64,000 nt of DNA from Epiperipatus broadwayi (Eukaryota; Onychophora; Udeonychophora; Euonychophora; Peripatidae), in contig JAQFVV010000022.1 in assembly GCA_028023455.1 (NCBI GenBank), forward strand, positions 10,061,100 to 10,125,099. Reading direction: 5' to 3'. This document shows positions 54,056 to 64,000 of this stretch, in pieces (position 1 is the stretch's first letter; the number at the start of each line of letters is the position of its first letter). The notes below the pieces were generated by a model. The model was not told the origin of the DNA. It did no database searches and saw only the letters and a program-made list of their open reading frames with translations. A program made the translations under genes and the position numbers.

Positions 54056-54984
54056 GTAATATATATATATATTATTCTTAACTTATAATCTGCAACAGTT
54101 TTAGAATTTTCCCTTTGTTTTCATACCTTATATTTTAGAATTCTTTTTGATTTCTTTATGCAATCTTTCTACACTATTATCATGCAATTAATTTTTAAGT
54201 ATGTTTTTTTCAATAATGTTCAAACTGCTTAGTAATGCTTTCAATTTTACAAGAATCAACCTATTGTTCATTGATATGTCATCTATAGTATTCCTTTATC
54301 ATGTGACCTAAAACAATATTTATACTGATTTAAATATATATTTGAGCTAGCAGTAATTCTAGTTTAATAAGCAATTAATAATAATCATTAGTTTATTTAT
54401 TTGAAATGGTTGGTTAAAGTTGTGTATGCAGAAAGTATGATACTTTTAAATCAAATTATAATAATCAATACTAATGTGTATCCTTTAATTCTAGAACGCA
54501 TTCCTCATTTTTTCTGGTGAACATTAAAAAAAAACATTATAGAGTCTTTTTTTTTTTCCATTTCTAATTCACCATTTTTTCTGTTTGTTTCTTTATAGTT
54601 TTAAAACATCATTTACCTATTTAACAATATAAATTTTTTAAATTTAAGGATTTTAAAATAGATAGTCATAGCTGGACTGATATACCTAATTCTGAAAACT
54701 CTTATTTCTACAGGATAGCTTTGCAATTGCTTTCTTCAGATATCTCAATTTTATAAGAAAAATCCAATATCATTTTTATAAACATAATTTAAATCTGTCT
54801 ACTACTTATAGATTTAATTTTTTTTAAAAATTAAGTTCACTTATTGAATAGTGGCAGTATAGATGTGATTATAACAAAAGAAAAATCAATAAAAATAATT
54901 AAAAAAGTTCAACATAGATAATTATTTATATCCACAAATTTAATACAACTAAAGAGATTGATTAGGGGAGATAATTATGTGGTT

Positions 54985-57106
54985 TACAATGAAGATACAG
55001 CAGAATTGATTATATTTTGACTAGCAGAAAAGATTTATTTCAAGACTATAAAGTTCTTAATAGATTCAACTCAGAAAATGAACATTGTTTACGAAATGTA
55101 AGATACATATTAATGCAAATCTAAAGAGACTAAAATTATTAAGAAAAACAATATTCACAATTAATATTCCTAATCTTCATAAACATACATTCCAATGAAT
55201 TTAAATTATAACTTGCAAAATGTTTTAAAATAATAACATATTTTGAAGGGGTTCAAATTTGAAGGCACTGATATTTTATTAAGAACTGCAAAAAGAAAAA
55301 AATATATATCCAGTGTAAAAAGCAACACTTTAAATAATAAATTTTCTATTGAGATGGTAATATATGAAGAAAAGAAGAAATATGAAAATTATAAAAATGA
55401 TCCACGTAGAATAATTGAATATCTAGAGTTTTGTATAATAATAGGGAAAAAGAGTTAAAAACAATATAAGAAAATATAATTGTGAATTAACAAGAAAAGT
55501 TATAGAATAAAATAAAAGTCTCAAAAGTATAAAGCAAAATCTTGGTAATGATAAGAAACTTACTTTTGCAATAAGAAGAAAAGTTAGTATGTATTACTAA
55601 AAAGAGAAATGATATCATGAAATGTGTGGAAGATTTCTTTTGTAGAAATGAAGATCAAGAAAGCAAAATATGCTTTACAGTTGCTAAGTTTTCTCAAATG
55701 GCTAACATTTTGAATGAAGAAGTGACTCACGCAATAAATCTATGAAGAAGGAAAAAAAGCTCCAGGAAATATTGGAATCGCAATCAGTATCTTAAAACAA
55801 GGAAGTGAAGAAATAGACAAATTGTTTGCAAAATTATATCCCAAATATCTAAATATTAGAGATGTATCAGATGTTTTGAATAATGCAATACTTATATTGA
55901 TATTTAAGAAAGGTGACAAGGTGGATATACAGACTTATCAGTCTTTTATTAGTTTTATAAAAAAAAAAATGTGTCAAGATAATTACAATTCATCTATAGC
56001 TAACTTACAACTTTAATCAATATAAATTTTAATACATTGGATCAGTATAGAGAAAAGTTATGGAAAGGATAGACTAATTTGAATTGTCATTATGCCTTGG
56101 GTTTGTAGATTATGAAAAGGCATTTGATTCTATAAATATTTCTATAGTTATTAAAATATTGAAGCATCAAGATATAGGCCCAGGATATTGCCATATTCTG
56201 AAAAATATCAGAAATGCAATGGCTATGACTAGTTTTATGGTAATATTAAGAAGATTAACATTGAGGAGAGTATATCGGGATAATTCCACATCTCCAAAAC
56301 TTTTGTCAAGAAGTATTTTGTGGATTAAAATAGGAATAAAAGTAAACAGAGATTATTTAAAGCATCTAGATTTTGGATCTGATGTGGTCATTTTGCTTTA
56401 GAGCTTTAGGAAATGTTGCAAGAGTTATCAGATGAAAGGAAGAAAGTAGGTTAAAGATAAATATTAAAAAGTCTAAAGTAATATTCCATGGATTTTCTCA
56501 GAAGAAAAAAAGATTGATAATCATAAATTAGAAAAAGTTAACAACTACAAAAGCCTTGGTCAGATTATTAATACAGATAAAAATATAATGAACAAAATTA
56601 ATCAGAGAATTCAACTTGAATGGAGTGCGTTGAATAGAAATAATTTAATTTTAAAAGGCAATATACCTATGTATTTGATAAGGAAGATTTTTTAATAAAT
56701 ATGTCTTACCAGTTCTTGATTATGAATCTGAGATTTGGACATGTAACAGATGAGCAATGTAGAGACTTTAGACTGCTCAATGAAGTATGGAGAAATGTCT
56801 ATTAAGAGTACAAAAAAGAATATAAAAAGTGAAATACATAGATGAGAAAATAAAGACTTATCACTGACATTATAGAAAGAATTAAAAGACTGAAATGTTG
56901 GGCAATAATAGATGGAAAGTTGAAGTTTTAAAGTACATCCCACGAGACTGTAAAATATCTAAAAAAAAAAAAAGACTGTATGAGATGCATAGATGCAATA
57001 CAGAAATTTGCTGGTATGATGAAGAAGCAGAGAGTCCAGTGATAGAAAAATTGAATTAAAATTTGACAAGATTTTCATCCTACAGTGGATCGATAACTGG
57101 TGGAAA
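54985..57106 (+). pseudogene. Decayed, nearly 2.1-kb RTE retrotransposon copy
   Basis: The + strand begins in the endonuclease C-terminus (GAATTGATTATATTTTGACTAG corresponds to E-L-D-Y-I-L-T). It continues through the linker (55243-55458), the reverse transcriptase (A-K-L-Y...F-K-K-G-D-K at 55822-55935; F-V-D-Y-E-K-A-F-D-S-I-N at about 56102-56137; D-F-G-S-D-V-V where FADD is expected) and the C-terminal domain, to CAGTGGATCGATAACTGG at the 3' end. Many frameshifts and stops. The FADD motif is lost. This copy is much older than the one at 20969-24265. It provides an outgroup for the 22630 hairpin, because here the region reads continuously. Confidence 0.88.
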
Positions 57107-57109
57107 ATG

Positions 57110-58100
57110 AAGTCTAAACTTATATAAATTATTATATTTATATAACCACGAAACCCCCCCCCCCTAAAATATGTACTAATTGTTATTTTTACATCGATCA
57201 AAATTGCATATATAGAGTCGCAGTATGCGGGGGGGGGGGGTTTCTAAGAAAGATAATCGAATTGTTTACCACCTGGATGTTTACTAAGGAAATGATAACT
57301 GAAATTAGGATTCATGGACTCTTGAGATAATACGAGTAACTATATAATTTCAAGCATAAACTATGATGATTGATTCTATATAGAATATGCAAAATTATTA
57401 TAATTAGTAGTAATTAGTAAAAAGACAAATCAAACTTTAATAGTTACAAAAAAAATAGAAATTAATAATATTACAGCAAATTAATTGCGCCTTTTTTAAA
57501 AAAAGAACATTTGTTTACTGACATCTATATACAAATAGATCTGAAAAAAGATAAAACACCTTTTAAAAAAGTCCATTTCTAGACAAAGGAATGATTTCTT
57601 TAATCTCTACCGAAAACCAATGAAGACTCTGATTAAATATAAGAAGATACTCATTCAAACTCATATTTAGACGGTTAACTAAATAAATTATAGGCCCATA
57701 ATCTGTAAAAAAAATTTAGAAATTCTTTGCTGAGATTTTTTTCAAGTTTCATCCAGATTCGAACCGGAACAAGGATCTGTAGGCGCTAATCACAGCATCA
57801 AGTTCTCTTTTTAGAAGCAAGTACACATATATGTGTATATTCAAATGATTATGTATAAAAGCATGTATACATTTATTCCACATACTATAATTCATTACCT
57901 TAGGCACACAAATGGTAAGTTTTGTTATAATTTGGATAATTTTTTACTGCTTTCTACTCAAATTCTCAAGGTGTAGACTATATTTTATAGTTTAATAAAG
58001 GTCACCACATTACTAAGCTATTTTTGATAAGAAACCTATTTGTTTATTCGTTTTAGATGTTTAAAATCATTTCTATTATCTTTGTGAATACAGTATTTGT
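57110..58100 (+). other. Intronic, with C and G homopolymer tracts
   Basis: A run of C's at about 57153-57163 and a run of G's at about 57229-57240 face each other 65 bp apart. The rest is AT-rich and unassigned. Confidence 0.5.
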
Positions 58101-58103
58101 TTT

Positions 58104-58620
58104 AATTATAGGGGATTTGAACCAGATCTTCAAGCTCCCATCAGCTATCCAGTCTATTTCATATAATGGATACACATGACCACACACGTGATAAAAATCA
58201 ATGATCTCCAATATATATACATTTCATGCTAAACTAGCACTCATTAGTTGGCTCAGATCATCATCTCCTACACACATATATAATCAGTGCTCCATCTATA
58301 GTAAGGCAGAAAATCTTAAACTTTAATGTGCAGGCTTCAATTTAATCCACCCTCCAACTCTTCACCCATCCATACCATTGAAAATGCGATGATGGAATTC
58401 CCAAATCCCTTGATGATGCCAATATTATTGTCATGACCATGTTGGTTACGCAAGATATACGTATATTGGAGATCATTTATCTTTTTCATATGTTTGTGGT
58501 CAATGGGTATCGGTTGTATGAGATAGATTGGATAGTTTAATGTAGCTTGGATGTCTGGTTCAAATCCCCTATAATTGCATCTAAGCTCCAGGGATATAAA
58601 GTATACCTGTGTTTAAATAT
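58104..58620. repeat. Family E fold-back, diverged two-arm copy
   Basis: Left part ATAGGGGATTTGAACCAGAT...ACCACACACGTGATAAAAATC...AACTAGCACTCATTAGTTGG; right part inverse (GATATACGTATATTGGAGATC...TTGTGGTCAATGGGTATCGG...GGTTCAAATCCCCTATAAT). The middle keeps CAGGCTTCAATTTAATCC. Confidence 0.8.
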
Positions 58621-58629
58621 TTTAGTTTT

Positions 58630-59500
58630 AGAATAAAATTTTATTAGCAAATGAAAAAAAAGAAAATTAGTCAATTTTTAATTTACTTTTTCTTTAATTT
58701 TCCCCACTTTTTCTCCCATTTATGATTCTTTTCTTCAATGTTATTAATCACTTCTCTGTCTCCTAGGTAAAGGAGACTTTGTTCAATTGTTCTTTACTCT
58801 CTTTTGTTTCATTCCTTTTAGTTGGATTACATTATTTTTATTAATTCTTTTCTATTTTACATTTTGCATAACACCAGGAGTCTAGCCTACATTTCTCTTG
58901 CTACCCCTCTCCCCATGTGATCTTTTTTTTTTTTTTTTGTATCAGACTGTTTTTGTGAAGGTCTTGTAATGATTAAACCAAGTTAGATGCTGCTGAAAAA
59001 AAGAGAAAAAAAGAGTTGATTTTCTATGGTTGCTTGAGTGAAATCTTGGGCTATTTAGCTGTCAGGAAAATGACTACTATATTTGAAAAGCAGTGATTTT
59101 AGTTTTCTAGCTGGCTGAGAGGATTTTTTAAATCTTGACCAGCAGGGTAGAATGATGACCAATTGGAATTTGACAAGCTCATTATTCTGAATTTTTATAA
59201 TTATAAATCTTTTTTATAATAATGTAAAGATATCTTTGAAACTTTCATCAATAAAATATCTTAAAAGTTTATGACACTATTTTAAATATAAAATGCTAGA
59301 ATATTGACTACATCTTGTCAATGATTGCTACCATTAAAGAAGATCAAATGTTATATCTCTTGGTCACAAGAGCTTACTGATTAGAATTTTTAAACATTAC
59401 AATCTGTCTTCAGTTCCCTCCTCACTCATAAATAGAAACAGCAAAAAAGAAGACATTATTCACCAAGCTTGTAGGTTGTAGGATATTGAGAGTTTAAATA
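58630..59500 (+). other. Intronic, no recognisable content
   Basis: T-rich and AT-rich (poly-T near 58925). No gene or matched repeat. Confidence 0.5.
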
Positions 59501-59509
59501 ATTGGTTTG

Positions 59510-59680
59510 CTTTTTTAAATAGATATATCTAGAAATTCATTTACCAACCTATATTGGATGATTAATAGCATCCGAATATAAATCAGATACTTAATTGAAA
59601 ATAAAGTTTTTACCTACTAGAATTTGAATCCAGATTGTGGGCATGTGGACAGATGCTTTGTTATCACATCACAATTGTAT
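59510..59680 (-). mobile_element. SINE relic, family C
   Basis: On the - strand: TCTGTCCACATGCCCACAATCTGGATTCAAATTCTAG (B box region), then AT-rich linker and CCAATATAGGTTGGTAAATG. Same plan as 31925. Confidence 0.5.
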
Positions 59681-59689
59681 AAAAAATAA

Positions 59690-60436
59690 ATTTACAAAGG
59701 ATTAAATAAAAATTAAATGCACTGCTGCTATTTCAATTCACAATTATTGATAGTTATGACAGTTTATAAGTGGACAGGTTCTTTTTCTAGGGAGCTATAC
59801 TTTCTGAAATTCATGCACAGGAAAAGTATTGAGAACAAAATAAATATCATTAGAAAGTGTATTATCACTTTTACCGTTACTGATGTGGAAAAATCTACAG
59901 AATGAAAATTAAAATAAAAATTACAGCCATTTGAGAATAATATGAAAAAAATTGACTTTTTTTTTTTTTATCACTGATAAAAATTGCTTGGACAAGAACT
60001 ATAGATGAAGTGACAAGTCTTGTGAGTGATATTAAACAGTTAGCAGATGAATTTGTATGAGAAATATATAGATAACCATATTCTCTGCATGAAGAAATAA
60101 AAAAGTGTTTATTAATTATTTTTTGGGTTTGTCCCATGTCATTTAATACAGTGGTCACATGACAACTAGAACTATAAAGATTTCTGGAGTGAAACACTTA
60201 TCTATCATTTTGATCTTCAAAACATCATGTGCCAACAGAGCAATAATTATTTACTGTTTACAATTACTAATTAAGTTATGAGAAGAGATAAGCAATTCAA
60301 AATATCACTTTTAATGATATTGTATAAGGTAATGATTTCTAATGTTATTGAACTGCCTTTTAAAAGAAAACTAAATGCTCCAAATTTGAGAATTTTTGGT
60401 TAAATTATGTTAAATTTTTAAATAAATTTGGTTGAC
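59690..60436 (+). other. Intronic, no recognisable content
   Basis: The frames at 59717-59905 (+) and 60197-59895 (-) carry no motif that I recognise and are probably chance; the 100-codon - frame crosses a poly-T run. Confidence 0.45.
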
Positions 60437-60623
60437 TAATCATCATCATTATCATCAACCATTATCAATCCACTGCTGGATGAAGGTCTCTCCAAGTTCA
60501 ATCCATCTTCTGTGATCTTTAGCTTCTCGTCTCCACATTACCCCTGCACACTTTCTTATTTCATCCATCCATCTCACATGTGATCTCTTTCTGGGTCTTT
60601 TACAATCTCTTGAAATCCAGTTA
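60437..60623 (-). mobile_element. 5'-truncated RTE copy, well preserved
   Basis: ATCATCATCATTATCATCAACC tail, then the inverse of the last ~165 bp of the full element with only a few differences (GATGAAGGTCTCTCCAAG, CATCCATCCATCTCACATGTG, TTCTGGGTCTTTTACAATC). It ends abruptly at AAATCCAGTTA. Close identity suggests a recent event. No clean target duplication found (only TAAT-like matches). Confidence 0.88.
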
Positions 60624-60629
60624 GTAATC

Positions 60630-61495
60630 TTAAGATTTGCTAATATCTCTGAGGAATCAATATAAAGGTTTTCTAGCAGTGATAATATAATAGTTTGCTT
60701 TTACTGTCGAATTATGATAGAATGACTATTAGAGACATTAGATTGTCACTTCTTTGCATATTAATTTCAATAAACATCAAAGTGGTAAACAAAACTTCAG
60801 TCTCGGATTTTCAGCTCTTGGGTCCATCACGCTATTTCTGTGCTAAAGTGCACAGAATTTTTAAACTTCGAATAAACGACATTTGTTGATAGTACAGAAT
60901 TCATCATAATGCTGCCATTATTCAAGTTAATTGTCAAACTATGAAAACATTCACCAGCCTCTATTTAGTGATTTGTCTCAATTGTATTTATAATCTTAAT
61001 GTTATGTTTTCCCACAGAATAAAGTTTAAGAAAAAAGTCCAATGATGTTAGATCAGATAATGAAGGTAATCAAATAAAAACACTTTCTTTAGCAATTGTT
61101 ATATAAGAGAAATTCACAATTAAAAAAAATCATTAATTTATCTTTCAAATATAAAAAAATAATAATCATATGGCTAAATTGTTCAGGATTCCTGTGACAT
61201 TCGTCTTTAGTGCCATGTTGAACACAATACTCTATTCAATAAGTTAACTGAAAGCTTTTTTTTTTTTTTGCATAAATCATTTAAAAATCAATCCTGGAAA
61301 CTTTGCTTTAAATTCATTATTTTATCATTGTGACTGAAGATTGGCAATTTACTGAATCCTATATATTTGTATTTGGCTATTGATAAAAGTTCATTATATA
61401 TACTCTATATACAGAACTTTTAACTTTGAATGCACTACTCTATCACTACACTAAAATATATAGAACTCTTTCAAATAAGATTTCTAAGGAGCTCC
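60630..61495 (+). other. Intronic, no recognisable content
   Basis: AT-rich. The frame 60695-60889 lacks motifs. Confidence 0.5.
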
Positions 61496-61499
61496 ATAA

Positions 61500-61575
61500 G
61501 TGACAAATTTGAGCCTTAGTTCATGGACCTTGAGCTCTAAAGTCTGCCACTTTTCCACTGCACTAAACTACATAA
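61500..61575 (-). mobile_element. SINE family B head fragment
   Basis: On the - strand: GTAGTTTAGTGCAGTGGAAAAGTGGCAGACTTTAGAGCTCAAGGTCCATGAACTAAGGCTC. Clear match to the 51978 head. Confidence 0.65.
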
Positions 61576-61939
61576 TTGATTATAAGTTTGAGACTCTTCA
61601 CATATCTTAAACTATTATAATTTATAAAACTGTGTACAGATTTTTGATACTGCCTCCTTATTGATGCGTATGTTATATAGTAATAATTTAATTCGAAACT
61701 TTTTATTCATTGCAAGTGCAATAATGCGACAAATAATACCCGGGAAAATATTATTCTGCAATTAATAATTGTAATAATAATGATTGTAATAATTCACTCG
61801 AGTTCAGCTTAACAGATGCGATTATCAACAGTTCTCAAGACTGCTACACCTTGTTGCATTTTACATTTTAAGTATATTTCTACCGCTAAAAGTTCTCCCC
61901 AGAACACTGTCTTAATTCCCTGGCATTATTTCTACATTT

Positions 61940-62170
61940 CACAGTCCAGAATTTAAAGCAAAGAGAAGCCATTTCATAGTTCAGCACCTCTGCAGGATAA
62001 GGTCACTGACCATGGAGAGAGGAAAGACTGTTGAGGAGTTAGAAACTGCTGCCTATGTGGATTATCTTGGCTGATGTGGCGCCAAGATGTAGGCAGACAG
62101 AAGAAAAAGAAACTTTTTTATATAGAAAGGGGCAGTGGAGTGCAGCTAATGGTTAGTTAATGGAGCATGC
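61940..62170 (+). other. GC-richer patch, unassigned
   Basis: About 230 bp with markedly less A/T than its surroundings (CAGCACCTCTGCAGGATAAGG, GACCATGGAGAGAGG, GGCTGATGTGGCGCCAAG). An ATG in a good context at 62011 opens only 20 codons before TGA. No tRNA, SINE or Ig pattern, and no second copy in the window. It could be an untranslated exon, a regulatory element or an unrecognised old repeat. Confidence 0.35.
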
Positions 62171-62276
62171 TGCAACTTGCATAGAAAAAAGTGGAGGAAA
62201 TTATTAGCATAATGCTTTAAACAAAAGAAAAAGAAATACTAATAAAAAATATTTTTGAAGTCCTATCTGATGCATA

Positions 62277-62292
62277 CACACACGCGCGCGCG
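62277..62292 (+). repeat. CA/CG dinucleotide run
   Basis: CACACACGCGCGCGCGC lies beside the GC-richer patch. A (CG)5 run is exceptional in this AT-rich sequence and can adopt Z-DNA. Confidence 0.7.
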
Positions 62293-62299
62293 CTGGTTG

Positions 62300-63390
62300 T
62301 AAATAAACACAAACATCTATTTTAGATTTCCATAAAACTTAACTTTCCTAATAAAAGAATAGAGAATATATTCGTTACAAATTTGTTTTGTTTACATATA
62401 TAAATAAAATTATCTATAAACAAAGATATTTTCGACAGCCTCCTATAGATGAATAGTTAAGGATAAGGCATTACTCGTCAAATTCGCTAGTTCTCAGATG
62501 TTTTTATAGTATTCTCTAGCTAAAAGGAGCTAGATGTCCATTTACTGACTAATATTGGATAGTCCTTTGGATTGTTACACTCCATTATTTAAAAGAAAAA
62601 ATTACACTTATTGGAATCAGAAAAAACTTTGGGACACTTCACAAGTGTCTTTATTTTGATGTAAAATATGACTTTAAAAGATTGTTGATAAAAATAAATA
62701 TTTAAAAAAATAGTTGATTATTTTGAAGTTAAGCAGAGGTTTGTAGTATGTGGTTAGTTCATAGACTATCCCATACCCATGAGTTAAAATTCATATCCAA
62801 TTGACTTTCAATATATATATTTTACTTGAGATTTTTTTGATGTAATTCTGACATGTTTCAGATTTGGTTTATAACCAACATAGGACACCCGATATTGGTC
62901 AAAATTAGAAATCTTCTTTTCTTAATTTGAAATACAGGCATTCTAGATTTGTCAATTTTTTAACTTAAAAAACCAACAAGAATAAATAAATGTAAAATGT
63001 TACCTTCATAATTAGTAAAAGTGATGTTAGATAACTATGTCTATTGAGTCTATGATTTGCCTTTACTTTTTCAAAATGCAAGGAACTATTTGGTTTCCAC
63101 AAATGGTTTATCAGAGATAAATAGTTTAGAAATAAAGCATAATATTTTCATTAGGTGTTTAAGATTTCTGAATATGTAAATAAAAATATTTTCTGAAACA
63201 AATGACATACCATTTATCAATCTGATTCTTATGGCATTAATATATGCCATTTCTTCTGATATAAGTTTGATTTTTTTAAAAGTCCTTTATCTATGTCCTA
63301 ATCTGTATTATAAACAAAAAAAGTATTTAAATAATCCAACTTTTTGTTAATCATTCATTAGATTAGAGATTATCCACTTAATGAATATTT
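62300..63390 (+). other. Intronic, no recognisable content
   Basis: AT-rich; a SINE family C tail-like segment (GATGTCCATTTACTGACTAATATTGG) near 62531. Nothing else. Confidence 0.45.
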
Positions 63391-63394
63391 CTGC

Positions 63395-63650
63395 AATGTA
63401 ATTTTCACTACACCACTCTCATACAAGGTGAGGACTGGTTTCTATCTATTTGTAACATGTTGTTGAGGGATGAAATCATAAACATATGACTAAACACATG
63501 AAAAATATGTATGACTCTCAAAATGCAGATTTCAGGTTGAACCAGCACTCATCAGTTGGCCCAGATCACAATCTCTTACACATATTTTTATCATTGTTCA
63601 GTATATATAGATAGCCAATTAGTACAGTTTAATTGATAAGTGCCAAACAT
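63395..63650 (+). repeat. Family E relic, single arm
   Basis: CACTCTCATACAAGG, ATGACTAAACACATG, CCAGCACTCATCAGTTGGCC and AGATCACAATCTC follow the family order; the ends are eroded. Confidence 0.55.
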
Positions 63651-63747
63651 ACTGCGCTCACAATTTTAACACAAGCCACTTGATGGAAGTATATTAATAA
63701 TTTTTATTATTTTATTGGGATAGAGATTATCCATTTAATGTTTTCCT

Positions 63748-63905
63748 GAAGATTTGTAATGATGGTGTTTTAGTTGTATTTATATATTGGACTATTTTCA
63801 TCATTTAATATAAGTATTGAATGTCTTTAGAAAAATTTAACTTTATTTAAATATTCCAAATTAATAGCACACAGGTTAGTATATGCATAGCATTTTGAGA
63901 GGTAG
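63748..63905 (+). repeat. Family D repeat copy
   Basis: TTTTAGTTGTATTTATATATTGGACTATTTTCATCA, then AAGTATTGAATGTCTTTAG, ACTTTATTTAAATATTCCAAA, and ACACAGGTTAGTATATGCATAGC. It is the longest single-orientation copy of the family. Confidence 0.65.
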
Positions 63906-64000
63906 GGTACAGTATTAAGATGCCAATCATTTATAAAAAGGATTATATAGGATTGCTATTAATGCTTTGGATTATGTTTCTGAAACATGATGACTAACAT

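Noticed and set aside
62011-62073. ATG in good context opening a short ORF in the GC-richer patch
   Set aside because: It is only 20 codons and is followed by stops; no donor site that would extend it is clear.

Overview
This is an AT-rich stretch of an animal nuclear genome. It is almost entirely intronic or intergenic and holds one host coding exon that I can recognise: 4033-4347 on the + strand, the first immunoglobulin domain of a Roundabout (Robo) axon-guidance receptor. The exon has a good acceptor and donor and symmetric phase 1-1 boundaries. The Y-W-C-V-A-K form of the second Ig cysteine motif looks protostome-like, and arthropod or mollusc are the readings I consider; the species cannot be fixed from this sequence. 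No further Robo exon is recognisable in the 59.6 kb downstream, so the rest is best read as a very long Robo intron, possibly running past the gene.

Everything else I can support is repeat-derived. The largest element is a full-length RTE-type non-LTR retrotransposon on the - strand (20969-24265). It has an 11-bp target-site duplication, an AP endonuclease, a reverse transcriptase with an intact FADD motif, and a (TGA)n 3' tail. Its once-single ORF is broken at a perfect 13-nt hairpin. At least six further RTE pieces lie at 1565-2057, 27191-27255, 38155-39455, 53912-53962, 54985-57106 and 60437-60623. Penelope-like elements are seen through GIY-YIG endonuclease remnants arranged as inverted pairs (about 60-1360) or with inverted flanks (45421-46335).

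Two tRNA-like SINE families are dispersed through the window, one with clean 15-19 bp target-site duplications, and a third relic family has an Alu-like B box. DNA transposons include a 196-bp hAT MITE with a perfect 8-bp target duplication (51281-51476) and a 1.5-kb element with pogo/Tigger-like ends flanked by TA (8391-9901). Several fold-back families have no name I can give.

The most interesting signal is a dispersed set of hammerhead-ribozyme-like motifs (best at 36601-36647; also 50175-50219, 8243-8292, 53323-53375 and others) inside inverted repeats. The copies share stem II, a two-base-pair stem III and a compensated stem I, and some carry a catalytic-core change that looks like CpG decay. 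This fits the known association of minimal type I hammerheads with Penelope-like elements, but the repeats that carry them are not ones I can name.

Layout: 1-4032 upstream intron with Penelope, SINE and RTE pieces; 4033-4347 Robo exon; 4.3-20 kb mainly fold-back DNA elements and SINEs; 20.9-24.3 kb the full RTE; 24.6-27.3 kb SINEs, a large fold-back and a minisatellite; 28-37 kb SINE relics, fold-backs and hammerheads; 38-39.5 kb RTE relics; 43-46.4 kb a fold-back and a Penelope element; 50-54 kb hammerhead fold-backs and the hAT MITE; 55-57 kb an RTE pseudogene; 58-64 kb fold-back relics, a short RTE tail and a GC-richer patch without assignment. Edges of decayed repeats are accurate to tens of bases only.
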